This document shows, piece by piece, positions 8,416 to 13,531 of a DNA stretch of 13,531 nt. The stretch spans positions 1-13,531 of the forward strand of contig JAVHPF010000048.1 in NCBI GenBank assembly GCA_036170435.1, read 5' to 3'. The notes beneath the pieces are model-generated. The model saw only the letters and a program-made list of their open reading frames with translations, was not told the origin of the DNA and searched no databases. Each line of letters opens with the position of its first letter. The first letter of the stretch is position 1. A program made the translations under genes and the position numbers. Source of the stretch: JAQVPN01 sp036170435. Lineage in GTDB: Bacteria > Patescibacteriota > Gracilibacteria > BD1-5 > UBA6164.

Positions 8416-10260
8416 ATGCAAATAACTAGCAACGAAATAAGACAAAAATTCCTAGAATTTTTTAAAACAAAACAACATGCGATAATCCCTTCAGCTTCTG
8501 TTGTTCCTGAAAATGATCCAACAGTTTTATTTAACACTGCAGGTATGCAACCTCTTGTTCCATATTTACTTGGAGAAACTCATCCTCTTGGGAAAAGATT
8601 GGTAAATTATCAAAAATGTATTAGAACTGGTGATATAGATGATGTTTGAGATAATACTCACTTAACATTTTTTGAAATGCTTGGTAATTGGTCACTTGGT
8701 GATTATTTTAAAGCTGAATCAATAGCTTGGTCTTATGAATTTTTAACTAGCAAAGATTGGTTGGCAATAGATCCAAGAAAAATAGCTGTAACAGTATTTG
8801 AATGAGATCAAGATGCTCCAAGAGATGAAGAATCAGCCGAACTTTGGAGAACACAAGGTGTTACAAATATTTCATATTTAGCAAAAGAAGATAATTGGTG
8901 GGGGCCAGCAGGTCTAACTGGACCTTGTGGACCTGATACTGAAATTTTTTATTGGGTTTGAAATAGTGAATTTCCACCAGAAGGAAGTACAGTATGAAAT
9001 GATGACAAAAACTGGATGGAAATCTGGAATAATGTATTTATGGAATACGTAAAAACTCCAGAAGGAAGTTTCGAAAAAGCTGCTCAACAAAATGTAGATA
9101 CTGGTATGGGACTAGAAAGAATAACAAGAACTCTAACTTGAACTCCATCAGTTTACGAATCAGATGTTTTTGCAGATATTATTGCAGAAATTGAAAATAC
9201 TTTATGAGTAGTTTATAATGAAGAAACTAGAAATTCTATCAGAATAATTGCAGATCACTCAAGAACGGCAACTATGATGTTATCTGACTGAATCAGACCT
9301 TCAAATGTAGACCAAGGATATATCTTGAGAAGACTTATTAGAAGAGCTGTAAGAGAAGGATACAAACTAGGTACATCAAAAGCTTTTATGACTCCAATTA
9401 TAGCAAAAGTTATAGAAAAATTTGAGAATATTTATGAGTCAGTAAAAATCAATAAAGCAGAAATAATTGCTGCTCTAGAAAAAGAAGAAAGACAATTTTC
9501 TAGCACTTTGGAAAATGGTTTAAAAGAATTTGATAAATTATTAAAGACTAGAACTCAAACTATTTCAGAAAAGACCTCACCCCTAGCCCCTCTCCTTACA
9601 GGCGAGGGGGATAGAACAGAGATTTCTTGAGTAGAAGCCTTTAGACTTTATGATACTTATTGATTCCCTATTGAAATGGTGACAGAATTAGCAACTGAAA
9701 AAGGATTAAAAGTAGATAAGATAGGTTTTGATGAAGCTTTCAAAAAACATCAAGAATTATCAAGAGCCTGAGCTGAACAAAAATTCAAATGAGGTTTAGC
9801 TGATGATTCAGAAATAGTAACAGCTCTTCACTCTGCAACTCATTTGATGCTAGCAGGTCTTAGAAAATATCTAGGAGAACATGTTCATCAAGCTGGGTCA
9901 AATATCACAGCTGAAAGACTTAGATTTGATTTCACAAATGATGGGAAAGTAGATGCTGAAATTCTTAAAAAAGTAGAAGATTATGTAAACGAAGCTATTT
10001 CAAAAGATATACTTGTTGATTTACAAAATATGCCAAAAGATGAAGCAAAAGCCGCTTGAGTAGAAGGAAGTTTTTGGGAAAAATATCCAGACACTGTAAA
10101 AGTTTATACTTTTGCCGATAAAGAATGAAATGTTTATTCTAAAGAACTTTGTGGATGACCACATGTTGAAAGAACTGGAACAATGTGAAAATTCAAAATT
10201 CAAAAAGAAGAAGCTTCAAGCTCTGGAGTAAGAAGAATAAAAGCAGTTTTAGAAAAATAA
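8416..10260 (+). CDS. alaS: Alanine--tRNA ligase, short form lacking the C-terminal domain
   Basis: Charges tRNA-Ala and edits mischarged Ser and Gly. Visible: the N-terminal catalytic domain with FNTAGMQPLVPYLLG near residue 40 and DDVG...TFFEMLGNWSLGDYF around 75-100; class II motif 3 as GMGLER (residues about 230-235); the SDGIRPSNVDQGYILRRLIR tRNA-binding helix; and the editing domain with HSATH (472-476) and CGGPH (579-583), the zinc-binding HxxxH and CxxxH. The protein is 614 aa against about 876 in E. coli: the beta-barrel part before HSATH and the whole C-Ala/oligomerisation region are missing. It ends naturally after SGVRRIKAVLEK, so this looks like a shortened architecture, not a truncation. 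Fifteen glycines are TGA, several at invariant positions. Residues about 387-398 come from an inserted GC-rich repeat. It is followed after 36 bases by the ATP-grasp gene. Confidence 0.97.
9575..9610 (+). repeat. GC-rich palindromic repeat inserted in frame in alaS
   Basis: Begins CCTCACCCCTAGCCCC and ends GGCGAGGGGG, with CCCCTC and GAGGGG able to form an imperfect hairpin. It is clearly related to the copy in recG (64-95) and lies in the same orientation relative to coding. It encodes SPLAPLLTGEG; the palindrome core is read in the same frame as the recG copy (PLLTGEG against PLLRGEG), although the first part is shifted by a one-base difference. It sits in the variable loop before the conserved GVEAFRLYDTYGFP segment and lengthens that loop by roughly 16 residues compared with E. 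coli AlaRS. Confidence 0.85.
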
Positions 10261-10296
10261 ATCATTAAATTAATTTTAACAAAAAAATCATATAAT

Positions 10297-11166
10297 ATGA
10301 AACTATTATTAGCATATACTGAAAAAAGGAAAACTCTTGATTTAATTCATGCAGAATGAATAAAAAGATGACATGAAATTATATTATGTGATTTATCTAG
10401 ATTAGAATTCAGAAATGGAATATTATTTTCTGAATGAAAAGATATTTCAAATGTTGATTTAGTGTTTTTTAGAGATATTAGGGAAAATGTTGAAGAACGA
10501 AAGCTAATTTCTAATTATTTTAAAAATAAAGGAATATGAGTATTTGATACAAGACTAACGAAAAATTTTGCGACTAGTAAAATATGAACAGCTATTGATT
10601 TGTTAAATAATAATTTACCTTATCCAAAAACGTATTCAAATTTCAAAATCAAAGAATTTTCTAAAGATGAACAAGAAAAATATTTTAATTTTCTACAAAA
10701 AAATCTTTGAAATAAATTCATAATGAAACCTATTGATGGAAGACACGGTAATTGAGTTTATTTAGTTGATACTTTTAATGATTTTATAAATAATCATCAA
10801 AATGATACAATGTTTATGTATCAAGAATTTATTGAAAATGATTGAGATTTAAGAATTATAGTTATTTGATGAAAAACTATAGGAGCAATTTTAAGAAAAT
10901 GAAAAGATTGAAGTTTTATAAATAATGTAGCATTATGATGAGAAGCTAGTTTACATGAATTAGATGAGAATTTATCTGATATTGCAATAAAAGCTGCCGA
11001 AACACTATTTATAGATGTAGCATGAGTCGATATTATATTAGATAAAAACACCTGAAATCCTTATATTTTAGAAATAAATAGATCTCCTGAATTTGAATGA
11101 TTTATTCAAGCTACTGGTATAAACATACCTGCTAAAATTTTTGATTTTTTAGAATCTCAAATTTAA
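10297..11166 (+). CDS. RimK-like ATP-grasp ligase
   Basis: A 289-aa enzyme of the ATP-grasp superfamily, which joins a carboxylate to an amine or thiol through an acyl-phosphate. Seen: an N-terminal alpha/beta region (MKLLLAYTEK...VDLVFFRDIRENVEE); FIMKPIDGRHGNGVYLV (about 141-157) with the ATP-binding Lys and Gly-rich loop; GDLRIIVIGGKTIGAILRK (about 183-201); NNVALGGEA; and VAGVDIILD...YILEINRSPEFEGF (about 241-269), holding the Mg-binding Asp, Glu and Asn. This order is that of RimK/LysX-type amino acid ligases. Most glycines here are TGA. It lies 36 bases after alaS and 30 before an N-formylglutamate amidohydrolase-like gene, so a three-gene transcript is likely. The substrate cannot be read from sequence; glutamate or peptide tailing is a family-based guess. 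Confidence 0.9.
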
Positions 11167-11196
11167 AGAAGTGAATTTATTAATAATATTAAATGA

Positions 11197-11982
11197 ATGA
11201 AAAATATACTATTTAGCTACCCTCATTCTTCTGCTAATATTCCAAAATGATTAGAAAATAAATTAAATATTTCGAAAGAAGATTTAATTATAACTATGGA
11301 TTTTTGAACTGAACAATTTTTTTGAAATATTGACTGAGAAAAGATTTTTGCTGAAACTCATTTACTTTTTGGAAATTTAAATAGAAATATTGCTGGTTTT
11401 AATTTGTTTACATTAGAAAAATATAATAATACCACTAGGGCACTATTCCCTTTACAGCTTGCACATAATTGAAAAAATATATATAAAGACTGAGTAGAAT
11501 TAAGTGAAGAAGAAAAATTGGAAATTACAGAAAAATATTATAGCCCCTATTATAAAAAAATAAGTGATTTTATAATGTCTTGAAAAATAGATGTTTTAAT
11601 TGATGTGCATTCTTGTGATCCTGTTACTACTGGTAATCAAGCTTGAAATTGAGAAAGAGCTGATATAATTTTATGAAATCAGTGAGATAAAAACTGAAAT
11701 ATAAGAGATTGAATAGGTTATGTTACTTTCAGCCCTGAACTTATTCAAAAATTGAAAGATTTACTTGAAAAACATGGATTAAATGTTGCTATAAATTCGC
11801 CATTTTTATGATGAAATATAACTCAACAATTTGGACATAGTGAGAAAAAAGATTGAAAAATTCCTACACTTCAAATTGAAGTTAACAAAAGACTATATAT
11901 GGAAGATGACTTACTTAATATAAATGAAGAAAAGTTTAATAATATTAATACTATATTAACAGAAAGCATAAAAACCATATAA
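11197..11982 (+). CDS. N-formylglutamate amidohydrolase-like protein
   Basis: A 261-aa protein with the motif series of the N-formylglutamate amidohydrolase family (zinc-dependent deformylation or deacylation of amino acids): SYPHSSANIP (7-16), FGNLNRN (58-64, where the family has D-L-N-R), LIDVHSCDP (134-142) with the metal-binding D-x-H-S, ERADIILGNQG (153-163), SPFLGGNITQQFG (201-213) and LQIEVNKRLYM (225-235). All are in order and at normal spacing. The ATG at 11197 is the only good start, because the upstream stop is in the same frame. The pairing with an ATP-grasp ligase suggests a synthesis/removal pair for an amide-linked amino acid, for example on glutamate; this is inference. The true substrate may not be N-formylglutamate, since no histidine degradation genes are nearby. 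Confidence 0.88.
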
Positions 11983-11985
11983 TTT

Positions 11986-12014
11986 TTGCCTAAAATCAAA
12001 GTATGTGATAAAAG
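11986..12014 (+). promoter_or_regulatory. Possible promoter of the TfoX-like gene
   Basis: TTGCCT (11986-11991), a 17-base spacer and TAAAAG (12009-12014), preceded by TGA as at the LemA-like promoter. It lies in the 52-base gap after the amidohydrolase gene. The -10 match is imperfect, so readthrough from the upstream operon is an alternative. Confidence 0.35.
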
Positions 12015-12034
12015 AATCATAACAATAAATACTC

Positions 12035-12352
12035 ATGAAAAAAATACCTGAATTTTTGATTTATTTTCTAGAAGATTGTTTATTATGAGAGTCTAGTTTC
12101 TCTATAAAATCAATGTTTTCTGGCTACTGAATCTATAAATACTGAAAAATTTTTGCAATTTATCGAATGGGTGAATTATATTTCAAAGTTTGAAAAAATA
12201 ATATAGAAGATTACCAAAAAGCTAATTCAAAAATTTTTGAATATCAAAGAAAATGAAAACCAGCATATATTTCATATTATACTCTGCCTGAAGAAATTTT
12301 AGAAAACAAAGATGAATTAGATATTTGGATTAATAAAAGTCTAGAAGTTTAA
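12035..12352 (+). CDS. TfoX N-terminal domain protein
   Basis: A 105-aa protein matching the TfoX N-terminal domain: MFSGYGIYKYGKIFAIYRMGELYFKV in the family's M-F-G-G-x-G-x-Y order (residues about 27-52, with TGA for several Gly), then FEYQRKGKPAYISYYTLPEEILEN (about 65-90) like the usual Y-x-R-x-G-K-x-x-x-M-S-Y-Y-x-V-P-E-E, and a final helix. TfoX/Sxy regulates competence in gamma-proteobacteria, but single-domain members are widespread and their role is mostly unknown. Competence control is tempting given two pilin genes in the window, but that link is speculative. The C-terminal TfoX domain is absent. It ends just before a terminator. Confidence 0.85.
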
Positions 12353-12356
12353 GTTG

Positions 12357-12385
12357 AAAATCCTGCCAAAAACAGGATTTTTTTT
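12357..12385 (+). terminator. Rho-independent terminator after the TfoX-like gene
   Basis: AAAATCCTG (12357-12365) pairs with CAGGATTTT (12373-12381) around a 7-base loop, followed by a T run to 12385. It starts 5 bases after the stop and would end the transcript that begins at alaS or at the tfoX-like gene. Confidence 0.88.
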
Positions 12386-12394
12386 ATATAATTC

Positions 12395-12422
12395 TTTGCT
12401 TTTTCTCATTTAATCATAAAAT
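12395..12422 (+). promoter_or_regulatory. Possible ruvA promoter
   Basis: TTTGCT (12395-12400) or TTGCTT one base later, then 15-16 bases and TAAAAT (12417-12422). The start would be about 20 bases before the ATG at 12452. A promoter is expected here because a strong terminator lies directly upstream. Confidence 0.4.
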
Positions 12423-12451
12423 AAGAAAAATTAAAACTAATAAAACACTCT

Positions 12452-13048
12452 ATGTTATCTTACCTAAAATGAAATTTAATAGATTTGGAATCAAATTCAG
12501 TTATAGTGCTTACAAATTCTGGAATCTGATATGAACTTATTATAAATGAGCTTACTTATGCTAGACTCTTAAATGAAAAAGAAACTGAAATCTATGTTTA
12601 TCACCATATAACAGAAAATTCTCAAAGTCTTTTTGGATTTCTAGAAAAAGAAGAAAAAGAACTTTTCAAAGAACTTATAAAAGTTTCATGAATTGGTTGA
12701 AAAGTAGCAAATAATATACTAAGTCTTGGTATAGATAAGCTTATTCAAGCTATTAAAATGGAAGATGAAGCTACTATTACTTCTATTCCAGGAATTGGGA
12801 AAAAAATGGCTTCAAAAATGATACTAGAATTAAAAGATAAAGATATTTTCAAACATGCAAATTTAGAAATTAAAAGAGAATGAAAAACTTTAAGAAAAAT
12901 AGAATCTTCACTTCAAACAACAGTTATAGAATCGCTTACTAATATGTGATACAAGAAACAAGATATAGAAAAAGTATTACAAGAATTGCCTGAAAATTTA
13001 GTTTCAGTAAGTGAAATAATTCCTTTTGTTATAAGGAATATTTCTTAA
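12452..13048 (+). CDS. ruvA: Holliday junction branch migration protein RuvA
   Basis: A 198-aa protein of normal RuvA length. RuvA binds four-way junctions as a tetramer and directs the RuvB motor and RuvC nuclease. Domain I (OB fold, about 1-64) opens MLSYLKGNLIDLESNSVIVL and includes GIGYEL and SQSLFGF. Domain II has two helix-hairpin-helix motifs, VSGIGGKVA (about 78-86) and IPGIGKKMA (about 112-120), then ILELKDK. Domain III (about 155-198) is a UBA-like three-helix unit (IESLTNMGYKKQDIEKVL), the RuvB-contacting part. Six of about twelve glycines are TGA, including two in the first HhH motif. It is flanked by terminators on both sides, so it is probably monocistronic; ruvB and ruvC are not in the window. 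Confidence 0.97.
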
Positions 13049-13068
13049 ATGGACCTATAATTAAAAAC

Positions 13069-13095
13069 TTGCATTTATATAAAAAAGATTAAAAT
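13069..13095 (+). promoter_or_regulatory. Possible promoter overlapping the ruvA terminator
   Basis: TTGCAT (13069-13074), 15 bases, then TAAAAT (13090-13095). The -10 lies in the 5' stem of the ruvA terminator hairpin. A transcript from here would start near the loop, carry only the 3' half of the hairpin and so escape termination into the pilin gene. The spacer is short and the region is A/T-rich, so this is tentative. Confidence 0.33.
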
Positions 13096-13120
13096 AAGTT
13101 AAATTATTTTAATCTTTTTT
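13081..13120 (+). terminator. Rho-independent terminator after ruvA
   Basis: AAAAAAGATTAAAATAA (13081-13097) pairs perfectly with TTATTTTAATCTTTTTT (13104-13120) around GTTAAA. The stem is long but almost all A-T. It lies 32 bases beyond the ruvA stop and 8 bases before the next start codon. Confidence 0.75.
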
Positions 13121-13128
13121 TAATTATC

Positions 13129-13531
13129 ATGAAAACACATCAAATAAAAGCCTTTACACTAGTAGAGTTAATCATAGTAATTACAATTCTAGCTATTCTT
13201 GCTACTATAGGATTTATGAGTTATCAATCATATACTCTTGATGCAAGAGATGGAAAGAGAAAAGCTGATTTATGAGAACTTAGAACTTGACTTGAAGTTT
13301 ATCAAGCTAAAAATGCTAAATTAATTGACCCTGATAATTTTGCTACTATTTATACTTGAGCTTTAGTATTTTCATATCAATGATATGCCTGAACTAATGT
13401 ATTAGCAAAATTAAGAGCTGGAGATAGTTTTATAGATACTACTGATAAAAAATATTATACTTATTCTATAGATCCAAATAAAACAAAATATCAATTACTT
13501 GCAATGTTAGAAAATAATCCTAATAATACAG
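13129..13531 (+). CDS. Type IV pilin (N-terminal part; cut by window end)
   Basis: 134 codons are present. The start MKTHQIKA|FTLVELIIVITILAIL has a 7-residue basic leader, the F-T-L-V-E motif with Glu at mature position 5, and a hydrophobic helix. It continues into SYQSYTLDARDGKRKADLGEL and VYQAKNAK, the usual start of the pilin alpha-1 helix and following region. As in the pilin at 2856, Ala replaces Gly at the cleavage position. The soluble part contains a Y-x-Y-S-I-D-P-N-K-T-K-Y-Q-L stretch typical of pilins of the type II pseudopilin/T4P fold in CPR bacteria. The start at 13129 is fixed by the leader. It may be a main pilus subunit, but its end and neighbours are not visible. Confidence 0.9.

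Noticed and set aside
195..10260. Many genes look broken by in-frame TGA, suggesting pseudogenes or frameshifts
   Set aside because: The frame continues across each TGA into conserved family sequence, and TGA sits on conserved glycines. The cause is code 25, not decay.
195..10260. In-frame TGA as selenocysteine
   Set aside because: There are dozens of TGA codons per kilobase in some genes, at Gly positions, and no SECIS-like element is needed to explain them.
10291..10296. TATAAT directly before the ATP-grasp start codon as a promoter
   Set aside because: Transcription would begin inside the gene after the ATG, and no -35 box is present; cotranscription with alaS is simpler.
10021..11051. 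Minus-strand frames opposite alaS and the ATP-grasp gene
   Set aside because: They lie antisense to conserved enzyme domains and show no family features.

Overview
The window comes from a low-GC bacterium that reads UGA as glycine (translation table 25). This code is known from the candidate phyla Absconditabacteria (SR1) and Gracilibacteria (BD1-5/GN02) of the Patescibacteria/CPR. The evidence is internal: with UGA as Gly, fragments broken by TGA join into full-length recognisable proteins, and TGA sits where the family has an invariant glycine (DDVG and CGGPH in AlaRS, the first Gly of the RecG Walker A motif GDVGTGKT, VSGIGGK in RuvA). Only TAA and TAG end genes here. I cannot decide between the two phyla from this window.

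Left part (1-3450): the 5' part of recG on the minus strand, cut by the window edge; a divergently oriented LemA-like membrane protein; a convergent minus-strand secreted two-domain protein (FN3 plus Ig-like) with a C-terminal LPKTG sorting signal; and a plus-strand type IV pilin-like protein. Middle (3445-8240): a minus-strand block of three genes without recognisable homologues. Two are cytoplasmic-looking, largely helical proteins of 726 and 724 aa that share a C-terminal domain around a GLGFLWK motif. A 119-aa helical protein lies between them, behind a strong terminator. Right part (8416-13531): a rightward series of alaS (a short form without the C-terminal domain), an RimK-like ATP-grasp ligase, an N-formylglutamate amidohydrolase-like protein, a TfoX N-terminal domain protein, ruvA, and a second type IV pilin cut by the window end.

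Housekeeping repair and translation genes (recG, ruvA, alaS) are mixed with surface genes (LPKTG protein, two pilins, LemA) and one lineage-specific block. This fits a small-genome, surface-attached lifestyle, which is inference. Every intergenic gap is under 200 bases. Five rho-independent terminators separate the transcription units; three of them are near-perfect A/T-flanked palindromes. No start codon has a clear Shine-Dalgarno sequence in front of it.

The most unusual points are the tandem paralogue block; a GC-rich palindromic repeat inserted in frame in both recG and alaS in the same orientation; a strong difference between genes in how often Gly is written as UGA; and alanine instead of glycine at the prepilin cleavage position in both pilins.
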